Shown here one piece after another: positions 1-9,888 of a stretch of DNA of 64,000 nucleotides. Under the pieces are notes generated by a model. The model made no database searches and was not told the DNA's origin. It was given only the letters and a program-made list of their open reading frames with translations. The first letter of the stretch is position 1. Each line of letters starts with the position of its first letter. The stretch is from Kuschelorhynchus macadamiae (lineage: Eukaryota > Arthropoda > Insecta > Coleoptera > Curculionidae): assembly GCA_030620095.1 (NCBI GenBank), contig JAUTXW010003370.1, forward strand, positions 493,778 to 557,777. Direction: 5' to 3'. A program made the position numbers and the translations under genes.

Positions 1-171
1 GGTTACATTTTTCTCTTTTCCCAGATAGTCTGATGAGCTTGTTGTTGGTTGCATACCAGACAAATTATTGGTTGAAACCACAAAAGAAACAGTGGTTGAA
101 ATTACAGTGGAGCCATTTATCGAAGAAGTGGAACTTATAGTGTTGTTGTTCCCAGCCTCTAGTGGAGCGAT

Positions 172-805
172 TTACCCCATTGACGCCATCGTTTTCTCCA
201 TTGATAGCATTGATTCTGGTTTTGCTGTATTATGTGTTTGAGAACCACCAGTCTTTGATGTCACATTCCTGTGAGATTTTCGCAAGGCTGGAAGCGTTGT
301 TGTCACACTTTCTGTCGGATTCTCGGTAACCTTATTCAGTTTGTAACACAATATATCCAGTTTTAATTTGATTGGACTGATTTGGGTATTTAACAGTTCT
401 GCAATAACATTTTTTAATTGGTTTGTTATGGTTACCTGGTTTTTGTCGTTCAACTTTTCGTTTAACTAAAGATTTTCAGTCTTAAGTTCTTCATTTGCCA
501 GTTTTAATTGTGCTACTTCGTTCGTTAAATCTTTGTTTATGTTCGTCAGAAGTTTAATTTCAAATCCTTCACTACTTTAAAGTTAAGTTGATCGTCGTCG
601 ATCTTGTCAAGATCAGCTTCTGTGACTGTTGTTATTGTTCATCAATTGATGAAAAAACTGAATTTTCACAACACTTTTTTGTCGATTTACTAGCACAACT
701 GTTAGGGAAGAATTTAAGACACTTTACACACTTAACTCTTTTAGAAACTGCCCTATTTTTGTAGTAAAAACAGAAAGGATTTTCACTCGCTTCTTTTCCG
801 GTCAT
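172..805 (-). pseudogene. Decayed retrotransposon ORF1 (zinc-binding N-terminus plus coiled coil)
   Basis: Read on the minus strand, an ATG at 805 opens a 57-codon frame that stops at 632. Its cysteines (C12, C26, C29, C37, C45, C46) resemble the small zinc finger that opens many insect LINE or gag-type ORF1 proteins. In shifted frames coding continues with a heptad-like stretch (NEVAQLKLANEELKTENL, near 470-530) and then a 93-residue open frame down to 172. I infer one nucleic-acid-binding ORF1 protein with a coiled-coil middle, broken by at least two frameshifts and a stop. Any reverse transcriptase belonging to it would lie left of base 1. It could alternatively be a decayed host zinc-finger gene; the family is not certain. 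Confidence 0.45.
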
Positions 806-1254
806 GTTGCTGTATCAAACTGTTTTATTTAGTCTGAGATGTTAACAATATTCAATTTATCACTATATCCAAAAATTCGCAACGGTAATTTTAATGTTTA
901 GGGAGATTTAATACTTTGTATTTAAAGATAGATAATAAAAAAATATATTATATTTTTTTGCGCTATTAAATATTTAACAATAAAAATAGTAACAGTGATG
1001 GTTACTAGTTAATATATTTGTTTTGGTTTCGAATAATATTATTCGCTCTAAAAGGTAGGTTTTGTGGTATTACTAAGTAATTAGAATCCTACCTTACAAC
1101 AAGTTTGCGATTTTTCTGATTCAATGTTATCCTACTGTTTTATTTGATGTTAATTCCCTTGACTCTTTTTACAAAATTAAAGAATTCTCTGTAATGCATG
1201 GTTTTGATTTGTGCTATAGATTATACATTGATTTAATACATTTTAATTTTGAAG
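806..1254. other. Non-coding AT-rich stretch
   Basis: No open frame, repeat or RNA gene is visible. Its right end (about 1225-1254) is pyrimidine/AT-rich and ends in AAG, serving as the inferred splice acceptor of the exon at 1255. Confidence 0.4.
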
Positions 1255-1670
1255 GTTCTGGTTTGGCTTATATCGACGCTACTACAAAAATGTACCGAAC
1301 ATGCCTGAGCCCCTCCAACCTGAGTGTCTAATAAGAAAATATGGTTTGAGAAAAAATGTCATCCGAGCACTTTACCATATGTACCAACCCTTTGTTGATA
1401 GAATAAAACCTGTTACAATATTCGAAGAACACCCTGGGTCACTACAGAATTATGAATGCCACTTAATGTGGTACAATACTAAAAGCGCTCATTATATCTA
1501 TTTCTTCAAAATGAAACAAAAGGCGTTTAATTCATTATCACATTCCGGACGGAAATATCAAGTTCCGGATCTTCTCGAAATTCTGGACGACGTTTCGGCG
1601 AATCCGGATGAACACTGTCGGGTACTGGAAGTCTCCTGTTTGAATTTTCATCCCATTCAGCCTGTTATAG
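1255..1670 (+). CDS. Internal exon of an unrecognised host gene
   Basis: An open frame runs from a splice-acceptor-like AG at 1253-1254 to a donor-like G|GTAATG at 1670/1671, encoding about 138 residues. It starts near FWFGLYRRYY and ends near LNFHPIQPVI. The ATG at 1301 lies inside the open frame, so it is probably not the true start, because the frame stays open back to the acceptor. Composition is that of an ordinary soluble or peripheral protein (aromatic-rich, balanced charge) and no transposon motif is present. The exon ends after the first base of a codon, exactly the phase needed by the terminal exon at 18489. I do not recognise the family. Past the donor the frame runs into AT-rich low-complexity codons and stops at 1763-1765, which supports the splice site. 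Confidence 0.5.
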
Positions 1671-3150
1671 GTAATGATACGCTATCATATTATAAAAGAT
1701 GTTTGTTTTCCTCAAATTTGAACAGTCCTTTTATTATCAAAATCCTTAATATTATATTTGGGTAATTAGAAAACAACAGTTCAAAATAAATAATTTCCAA
1801 ACATAAATTTGGGAGAACAAACTGTCCGATTGACATTAAATAGTTGATATATTTAATTGTGATACTTCTTTTATTTCCAAAACTGAGTAGTAAAAGGCAT
1901 TTTTGACATAGCGTTCATATTTATCTTGATTTATGGATACGAAAAATTCTAAACTCGAGGAAATAAACAGGTATTAACTTTTACAATGAACAAAACTTGC
2001 ATATCGGTACCTATCGTTAATTAAACAAAAAAAAAATCAGATGTATAATCTTACATATGAGGATACATCTAAAAATATATAAAAAATAAATGTTAATAAA
2101 ACCAGTTTTTCTTAGAAATTAACCAAAAGCAGTGAAATATGAAAATTATCATAAACTAATCAAAATCTCCATATGGTTATTGGCTAGTTTTCATGACAGC
2201 GAATGTTGTTTGATTGCGAATTATTTTTTATTAATGCAAATAATTATAACTGGCATTGGCACTGGTTTTCGAAATTTATACCGTTTCCCGTTTTCTTTAC
2301 GTGCCTCCATTTTTGACAAAGCTTATCTGAAGTACCTACTAATTTTATAAAATTAATGTAATTAATATGGTCAAATTCAAAAATAATATATTATATTTAT
2401 ATATGCCAAAACTAATTTCTAAATTACACTGTATTTGATTTGTCACATCTGTTTAATTTTTTTTAATTATAAATAGTGTATTTTTAGGCGACACTTTAAA
2501 TAAAAATAAGCAAATGTTTTTAAGTTTTATGTTGAGTCTATTATTAGGCATTATCCACCCAGGAATCATTCTTTACTAAGTCCTAAACTTTTCAGTTATT
2601 CAATTTTTGTTGCTTCATCCTCACAGAATATCTTCGGATCGTGGATTAAGGGTATTTACAGCATCAGGTAGTAATTATCATCCATTAAATTAATATTATT
2701 AAATTCTTAAATTAGTTGATCTCCAGCATAAATACTTAGGCAACCAATGAGTGCACCAAAACACTAAAATGTAAGATATAATTAATTATCTGCATTCTCT
2801 AAGATGCATACGATTTAAAATAATTGCTTTTATTGTATAAGCAAGTTCTGTATCAAACTTATTTAATGCCTAATTACTTTACACTGTTTTTACTGGTATA
2901 TATGTTACTTAAATTGTTGAGAGTTATAAAAGAAAGTTTTTGCATACCCAGCAGTGATTTCGTCCATAATGGACAATAGTATTTTTGGATGCATATGAAC
3001 TGGAATGGATGTGTGTGGAGGCAAATTTTCCCTACTATGGATAGTTTTGATCTCTTGCTGAACTCCGATGTGACCAGTTTTATGGTCGATTATTATGCAA
3101 CTTAATTATGGTAAAGTATGAATAAACCAAAGCAAATACCTTTATCCTCC
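1671..3150. other. AT-rich intronic sequence, nothing recognised
   Basis: Only short chance open frames are present (for example 2132-2350). No repeat structure, transposon motif or RNA fold was noticed. Confidence 0.4.
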
Positions 3151-3911
3151 GACAGTGGCGCGCTTCTCTGCTGACAATCGTTTGTCATTATTTGAATGAT
3201 AGTTTTAAATTTTTATGGCTGAACTGTTTTTCGCACTTTTGCGTTTAACCTGTACCGATCGACCTTAAGCTGGCAACATTGTAATAAAACGGTGGACAAA
3301 AAGTTGTTGTGCGGATAATGTGAAAAACAGACGGAAAAATCGAAACTTAGAATCGGTTGTAGTGAAACATGCAAACACAAGCAAAAAGCAAGAAATCGGA
3401 AAGGCCACAGAAATCGCAAACTGCCTTTTCATAGGAGCTCATAGGCGACGGGGCACAGATCAATCATTTGAACTAAAAACCAAACGGTACCCTTACTTTG
3501 AAGCCGAATATATCCGAATAGTTATTTACTCTTTTCCACAAAGACAAAGCAGATTCAAAAACTTACCGTATTTTACTGATAAAAAGAAACAAGAAAGATT
3601 ATATAAAGGTTTTTTGATGCTGCCGGCCCTCTTTTCGACGGGCCCCAGGCCAGGGTCTCAAGGGCCTAATGGGTAATCCGCCCCTGTCAGTTAGAGCGCG
3701 CTTCTGTGTAATTGGGTCCCGGGTAAATGCATTTTTAGGTAAACAGGCCGAGATTTTTTTTTTCGTGAAACATTTAGCTTCAAACTTTACACGCAATTTT
3801 GAACGTTTTTGCCTTCTCATTATTTTTATATTATGGTATAAAGCCGAACGACAGGAAAAAAAATCAGAAAAAAATTTAAAAATTGGGTTTTTTTTAAACA
3901 CGCTGCCTTAA
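3150..3911. other. Unclassified segment with a GC-rich island
   Basis: Bases 3605-3735 are conspicuously GC-rich (CGACGGGCCCCAGGCC; GGGTCCCGGG) in an AT-rich neighbourhood. Open frames exist on both strands (3320-3676 plus, 3599-3901 minus) but neither shows a recognised domain. The abrupt base-composition change suggests an old insertion or a short repeat-family fragment. I cannot name it. Confidence 0.25.
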
Positions 3912-4442
3912 TCTCAATTTTCTTAGGCTATTTAAAGACAAAACCTCAAAAGAATTTTTTCTCGTATCTATGTTGTTTCAGAATATTGTTTGATTTTGTC
4001 AAAAACTTGAACCGTTTAGGTACCAGAGGGCGTTGATCCTTTTTTTGACATAAAAAAAGTTTTAAAAATGTAATAAAAAATTCTTTTCAAACATCAGTCT
4101 CTTGGATGTTAAACCGGGTTTCGAAGACGTAGAGGGCAACGTTTACTGAGAATTTCAAATTAATATTTCAATTTTTTGGCTAAATCTACTTTTACACAGC
4201 TATTCTCGTCTATTTGATATTTTATCCCTGAAGGAGATACCTAACATGGACCTTTCTACAGCTCTCTGGCTACTTGTATCCCCTCCTGGCCTAGGTACTT
4301 ATACGGTGATACTTGGTCAATTTAATTTATTTCCACTCACTACTAAGTTTCTCATAAACTGGATCTTTACAATATGGACTCTTCATCATCACCATGGTAT
4401 TATCTACTCTATCCGATATGAGAACAATATCGTCCGCAAATC
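3912..4442. other. No gene seen
   Basis: AT-rich sequence with homopolymer A/T tracts. Its right end borders the RTE LINE fragment. Confidence 0.35.
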
Positions 4443-5545
4443 TTAAATGGTGATACAAACTGTAGTGGTTTCGTAAATGTTCTTTAATAATGGGATGTAG
4501 ATTTGGTCCTTTCGGAAATCTGCAAGGGCTCGCAACATTTTCCGGTTATCTAGGGTGTCGAACGTCTTTTCATAATTTAGAATAAGTGTTATATTTCTAC
4601 ACTTTTCAATCAAAGATTTGATGACTTGTAAGTGGTCGTTCATTCCATACCTAGAGCGGAAGCCAGCTTGTTCATAGGGTTGATAGCTATCTAATTTTGC
4701 GAATAGGCTATTCATTATTGTTTTCGTGAAGGGTTGCACATTTAAGCAAGCATGCATTGAATAGTTTTTGAATAATGCATATCAATGCTTCTCCTCCTTC
4801 ATTTAACGACTCAGTAGCTAGATCGTCATCTAGAGATTTATTGTTTTTTTTTATTATTTATTTGTTACTATACTTGGGATGTCTTCAGAACTGACATTCT
4901 GGATTTTTGGTATTATACTAGGATCGATGTTTTCCAAGTTTTGTTTATAGCGCGGTACATAGAATGCCTCAGAAATATTGACAATATTTATTGGTTTCAA
5001 CGTTTCCGTTCTTGTCTCTTAGCTTGTAGATATTTTTCTTGTCGTCAGCTAACCTCCGTCGCAGCACTTGCAAACTTCTGTTTTCTTCTATCACTGAGAA
5101 ATATATTTGGTGTTGTACTTGCGAATACCATTCCTAATGGATTTGGAGATTTCTGTATTTATTTGTTTATTTTCCATGGAAATTGTCATGTTTTTATCTG
5201 TTGTTATTGCTTGTTGATAAGATGTCTTTTCCTTGATAGTCGTCCATTTCTTAATTGTTACTCTGACAGCATGGTGGTTGCTGTTTGTAGGCAATTTGTT
5301 CGTCACGGTGATGTCTTGAATGATGTTCTTTTTGCCTGAGATGTACGATGAAGCCCACTCCTTCTACTGCGGTCTCATCTCCCCTCTAGAGCAAAAGATG
5401 GTCAAATTTTAATGTTTTTTGATGTTCTCATTTTCTCCTAGTTTTAGAAGTCCCAGAATGTCCCACTTAATGTGACTGAGTCAATCATCATCCGACTCAT
5501 TTAATTTTTCTTCCGATGAAAGTGTTCTTGTGTTATAGGTAATAA
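4443..5545 (-). pseudogene. RTE-type LINE remnant: endonuclease pieces plus reverse transcriptase N-terminal part
   Basis: On the minus strand, pieces appear in the order expected for an RTE/BovB-type LINE. First comes the start of the AP-endonuclease (around 5545-5400: TYNTRTLSSEEKL, then IKWDILGL). Next is the end of the endonuclease (SNHHAVRVTI, the His-containing terminal motif, near 5290-5260). Then the reverse transcriptase palm region follows (EQAGFRSRYGMNDHLQVIKS, then a degraded FEKAFD-like motif reading YEKTFDTLDN) to 4443. Most of the endonuclease core between the first two pieces is missing, and stops and frameshifts interrupt the frame. The catalytic YxDD box would lie further left and is absent. 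This is an inactive fragment. Confidence 0.6.
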
Positions 5546-5699
5546 TATGCTGTGTATATGCTGGTCTACCCCGGGTATTCTAAGCACCATCTGTTGTGAT
5601 GATTGTAACCAAGGATCATTTAAAAGTATCGGTAAGGAATTTACCATCAGAAAGTCAACCACGAAAACAAAACTTAAAGATGCCTCCCGCAACTAGAAT

Positions 5700-6720
5700 C
5701 TCGGAATACAAAAAGTATACGCCATGAAAGAATCGGCGATAGCAGAACATGTGTGACTAACCAGCACCTCATTCAGTGGGCCGAGACCTACGCAGAAAGC
5801 AAGACTGGCGAAAAATAATATTAATTGAGACCCCCTTTATGGTAGCAAATTAAGGCGTTTTCATACTACCAAGTATAGATACCTCTAATATCTGGAGGCC
5901 TATAACGAACTATATAGTATTAGAGAAAGAGAAATGTATACTGAAAAAGGAACAAAAGAAACTAAAAAACTTAAAAGTTTGAGACCCAATGAGAATTCTA
6001 AACCCTAGGTTAGGAGGAAAAATAAAAATCAATTTTTAGAAATAGAGCAGATATTAGATAATTGTCGGATTTCAGTTCTTATATCTCAACAATCAAAGAC
6101 AAGGTCGGAAACGATAATTAAAGCTATAGTTAAATTAAATTTATAATTTTGTTTTTATTTGTTTAGACGGAAGATGTGACATATTTTTGTATTAATCATA
6201 TTTATTGATATAAAGGAAATTTTAGGCCCATTTTTAACTTAAATATATTCGAAAATATAAAAGATATCTAAATGCTCTTTTGAACATAGTGGTTATGTTT
6301 GTGGTTTTTAATTGTCATAGTTTGATATTCAGATCATTATCCCAATTCATAGATGTAGGGTGCTAAATAAAACAATGCATTTTTTCGAAAATTTGAAAAC
6401 AATTTTCTTATGATGCAATCTGATTATGAATCTTATGATGCCAGAGGCTAGAATGTGTCGTGGTTTTCTTATTTTGTTTTGATGTAAGTTGTTTATCTAT
6501 TCGTTATCAAATTTTATCTGATCCTTGGTGGCACAAAAAATAAGAAGTGGAGATAGAGATAAGTGTTTATGGTTTCTTTTGAGAACGGTGAATTTGATAG
6601 GCCTAATAATTTGAAATAATTATATGATTGAATAAGTCAGAATTAGGATAACCTCTGATTTGAAGGAAATAAATATGTGTTTAGAAGAACAAGGTAATTA
6701 GGGATAGCTGTATAGGAATC
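5700..6720. other. No gene seen
   Basis: AT-rich sequence without an open frame of note. It precedes the hammerhead-like tandem array. Confidence 0.35.
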
Positions 6721-6966
6721 GTGATTGAGTATACAGAGTGGTAGAATCTGACAGATTTTATATCCTGCATGAAACCCATATTATCAGTCTTTACCTACAC
6801 TGTTGGTTCGCAGATATGTATTAACCCCAAATAATACCCGGACTCTAACAACAAGAAGATCGTTAACGAAAACCATTTACAAGCTTAATATCTGGAAAAT
6901 ATCTATGAACCAACGGAGTAGATAAAGACAGATAATATGGGTTTCAAGCAGGATATAAAATCTATG

Positions 6967-7006
6967 TGTTCTGAGAATGCAACAGTAAAGTTGCGAAACG
7001 TCGACA
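6967..7006 (+). ncRNA. Hammerhead-ribozyme-like motif, copy 1 (G8 changed)
   Basis: The order is stem I strand TGTT, core CTGAGAA (expected CTGAnGA, so one core G is A), stem II arms GCAAC and GTTGC around a six-base loop, GAAA, CGTC, then stem I strand GACA. The altered core base predicts loss of cleavage. Confidence 0.5.
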
Positions 7007-7192
7007 ATTTAAAAAGACTTGTTTTTTTTTTACTGGATCCTAACCCCAAATAATACACCACTCTTAATATACAAACAAGAGTATCGTTGACGAAAACCAT
7101 TTAGAAACTTGATATCTGGGAAATATCTGCGGAGCAACGTAGTAGGTAAAGATTGATAATATGGGTTTCAGGCAGGATATAGAATATATATG

Positions 7193-7233
7193 TGTCCTGA
7201 GGCTGCAACAATAGAGGCTGCGAAACGTCGACA
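7193..7233 (+). ncRNA. Hammerhead-ribozyme-like motif, copy 2 (A9 changed)
   Basis: Same layout, with core CTGAGGC instead of CTGAGGA and a mismatched stem II (GCAAC with GCTGC). GAAA, CGTC and the TGTC/GACA stem I are kept. Probably inactive. Confidence 0.5.
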
Positions 7234-7421
7234 ATTTAAAAGAAGTATTTTGTTCTTTTACTGGATTTTAACCCCAAATAATTCACCACTCTAACACAAC
7301 AACAAGAGTATCGTTAACGAAAATCGTTTAGAAACTTAATATCTGGGAAATATCTGCGGACCTACGGAGTAGGTAAAGACTGACAATATGGGATTCATGC
7401 AGGCTATAGAATCTATATATG

Positions 7422-7461
7422 TGTCCTGAGGATGCAATAATAAAGTTGCGAAACGTCGACT
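7422..7461 (+). ncRNA. Hammerhead-ribozyme-like motif, copy 3 (core intact)
   Basis: All core boxes match: CTGAGGA, stem II GCAAT with GTTGC (one G-U pair), GAAA, then CGTC as the presumed cleavage site, flanked by a short stem I (GTC with GAC). One unpaired T lies between the CTGAGGA box and stem II, and stem III is only two bases long, so efficient folding may need a dimer. This is the best candidate of the four. Confidence 0.55.
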
Positions 7462-7613
7462 ATATAAAAATAGACTTTGTTTTTTTTACTGGATCCTAAC
7501 CCCAAATAATATACCACTCTAACATAGCAAGAGAATTGTTAACGAAAACAATTTGGAAACTTATTATCTGGGAAATATATGCGGACCAACGGAGTAGGTA
7601 AAGACTAATAATG

Positions 7614-7653
7614 TGTCCTGAGGATGGAACAATTAAGTTTCAAAACGTTGACA
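7614..7653 (+). ncRNA. Hammerhead-ribozyme-like motif, copy 4 (GAAA changed)
   Basis: TGTC, CTGAGGA and GACA are kept. Stem II is GGAAC with GTTTC. GAAA has become AAAA and CGTC is CGTT. Likely decayed. Confidence 0.45.
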
Positions 7654-7719
7654 ATTTAAAAAAGACTTGCTTTTTGTACTGGATCTTATCCCCAAATAAT
7701 ACATCACTCTAACAGGATT

Positions 7720-8907
7720 TTTTAACAGTGTTTCGCCAAATTGGATTTACACCCAAATATTACCAGCTCATCCCCATATGACCCTTAATTTTTGTTCAAA
7801 ATTTGAAATCAACCGGATAAGTAGTATTTAAGCTATGTCGTGAACTTATAGACAGACCGACAGACGGACCGACGGAATTGATAAAACATGTGGTTTGGCA
7901 TCTAGAGACGCAAAAACGTGAAGATATGTAAAACCTAAGAGTGTGACTTTTTTTACGATTACAAAAGTTTTATTTGGCCACAATTTTGTCCCGCCATCTT
8001 GACTCAGTAACACAGTTTTATTAGTTGAGCCCTATACCACAATTAGTTATGGTACACAATTTGAAATCATTCTATTAAGTAGTTTTTTCAAGCTGAATTT
8101 TTAAATATTCTATTATACCGCCATTTTGTTCCGCCATCTTCGATTCGTACCAGAATTTTACCAGTTGATTCCAACGTAATACTTGACGTTTATGTAAAAT
8201 TTGCAATAAACTGGATAAGTAGTTTTTTCATAATCATTTTTTAACATTTCACTAGGCCGCCATTTTGTTTTGCCATACTGGATTTTTACTCAAATTTTAC
8301 CAGATAATCCCCATATGACTCTTAAAATTTTTGATCAAAATTTGAAGTCACTCGGGTTAGGTTTTAAGCTATACCGCGAAGTGACAGACAGACAGACGGG
8401 CCGACGGAATTGATAAAACATTTCTGGGCATCTAGGGACGCTAAAACCTGAAGATATGTAAAACCTAGACAAGAAGATATGTAATTTTTTCACGATTACA
8501 AACAATTTATTTAGCCGCAATTTTGTTCGGCCATTTTGAATTAGTACCACAATTTTACTAGTTGATTTATATACCTCAATTTGTTATGATACACATTTTG
8601 AAATCAAACCATCAAACAATTTTTCAAGCCGAATTTTTAAGTATTTTATTAAGCCGCCATTATTTTCGGCCATCTTGGATTCGTACCCAAATGTTAGCAG
8701 TTGATTCCAACATAATACTGATGTTTTTTGCAAAATTTCAGATAAATTGGATAAGTAGTTTTTTAATAATAATATTTCCCTCGGCAGCCATTTTGTTTCG
8801 CCATATTGGATTTTTACCAAAATATTACTAGGTCATCCCCATATGGCCCTTAATTTTTGACCAGAACCAATCGGGTAAGTAGTCTTTAAGCTACGCTGTT
8901 AACTGGC
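7720..8907 (+). repeat. ~500-bp satellite, left part
   Basis: Degenerate tandem units are recognisable by GAATTGATAAAACAT (about 7875 and 8407), runs of GACAGACAGACGG, and paired CCGCCATTTTGTT / CGCCATATTGGATT phrases. The spacing between landmarks is about 530 bp. The array is interrupted at 8907/8908 by a Gypsy element and continues at 16763: 500 bp on the left plus 25 bp on the right gives one more full unit. No coding capacity. Confidence 0.65.
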
Positions 8908-9195
8908 TGTAATATTTTAATATCTTCTTGTTCAGGTTCGAGCTACATGCTTAAGAAAATTAATAAAGGGGTGCACGCATTACTGTATAACACTTTATTC
9001 TCTCCTCGTTACAATTGTGTAAAAGTACTTAACCTAACCTGATTAATAATATAAAATAATAATTTGATGATTCTATAAACTATTACTCCATATTTACAAA
9101 AATCGAAAAGCTGTGTTGGACATTGTTGCAATAAGTTATTGCCTTAATTATAGTTCAATGATATGGCCTACTTTTGCAACTTGGATTCCATCACA
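8908..9195 (-). repeat. Gypsy 1, 3' LTR
   Basis: In element orientation it runs TGTGATGG ... ATTACA. It differs from the other LTR by only a handful of bases. Confidence 0.8.
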
Positions 9196-9215
9196 CCTTC
9201 CCCGAAAAGCAAAAA
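9196..9215 (-). promoter_or_regulatory. Gypsy 1 polypurine tract
   Basis: Minus-strand CTTTTCGGGGAAGG lies directly before the 3' LTR, the expected plus-strand priming position. Confidence 0.55.
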
Positions 9216-9303
9216 AAATTTTTTATATATATAGATTTTTTTTCTGACTAACCTAACCAAAATAATGTTTTATTCTATTTTTATGTATTTCTACATTCTT
9301 ATT

Positions 9304-9707
9304 TTAAATTTTTACCACTACATTTGGATGCTTATCCTCCAAAACTGGATATGAACCATTAAATAAAGCTTCTGATTTATTATTTCTACCGTTATTTTGC
9401 ACTAAAACCATATCTCCTACATTATAAGTTTGACTTTTACAATTATTTTTCTCATACTCAATTTTGGGTTTATTTTTTGGTGTCATTAAATTATTCCTCG
9501 CGTCATTCCACGCTGTTTGCAACCGAAAATTGAGTTCTTTAGGATAGTCATCAAAATTATATAATGGATCGACTTGATTAACGATGTTAGATGGAACATT
9601 ACTGGATTTTCCAAATACGAGTTCATAAGGTGTGTACTCCGTTGACGTGTGTACACTGTTATATGAAAAACGCCAATAAGGAACCCAAGAGCTCCAATTA
9701 TTAGTTC
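9304..9707 (-). pseudogene. Gypsy 1 integrase, C-terminal part
   Basis: The frame matches the end of a Gypsy integrase: WSSWVPYWRFSYNSVHTSTE, then YTPYELVFGKSSNVPS, then the YNVGDMVLVQNNGR segment typical of the C-terminal DNA-binding domain. The other part of the gene lies beyond the hAT insert at 12146. The two join in frame if the hAT and one copy of its 8-bp target duplication are removed. The initial residues of the local open frame (upstream of 9707) come from the hAT end, not from the integrase. Confidence 0.8.
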
Positions 9708-9888
9708 CAGGGGCGTGCGGTGAAATTTTAAGAAAGGGAAGCAATTTTTAGAAACCTACCTATTTGTAATGTAATTCGATTCTTCGATCATTTTTTGCAA
9801 ATTCGTCATTATAAAAACGTCGATGCTCCGACATATTTTGGAGAAGCTTATTTTCAATGGACAACAGCGATGTATGCGAAAGTCTCTC

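Larger units (their letters stand above)
6750..7700 (+). repeat. Tandem array of ~190-228-bp units with hammerhead-like motifs
   Basis: The phrase AACCCCAAATAA recurs at 6823, 7042, 7270 and 7498, with a variant near 7688, giving spacings of 219, 228, 228 and about 190 bp. Each full unit also carries a TCTGGGAAATAT-type segment, a GTAGGTAAAGACTGATAATA-type segment, and a hammerhead-ribozyme-like block. A reversed copy of the middle of the unit sits at about 6752-6800, so the array starts with an inverted partial unit. Tandem units of this size with type I hammerheads are known for animal retrozymes and Penelope-type terminal repeats; assignment to either is inference. Confidence 0.7.

Noticed and set aside
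3213..3911. Overlapping open frames on both strands
   Set aside because: No domain, low-complexity composition, and strands contradict each other; described as an unclassified segment instead.
7720..8907. Possible degraded gene in the GACAGACGG region
   Set aside because: Periodic non-coding units explain the sequence.
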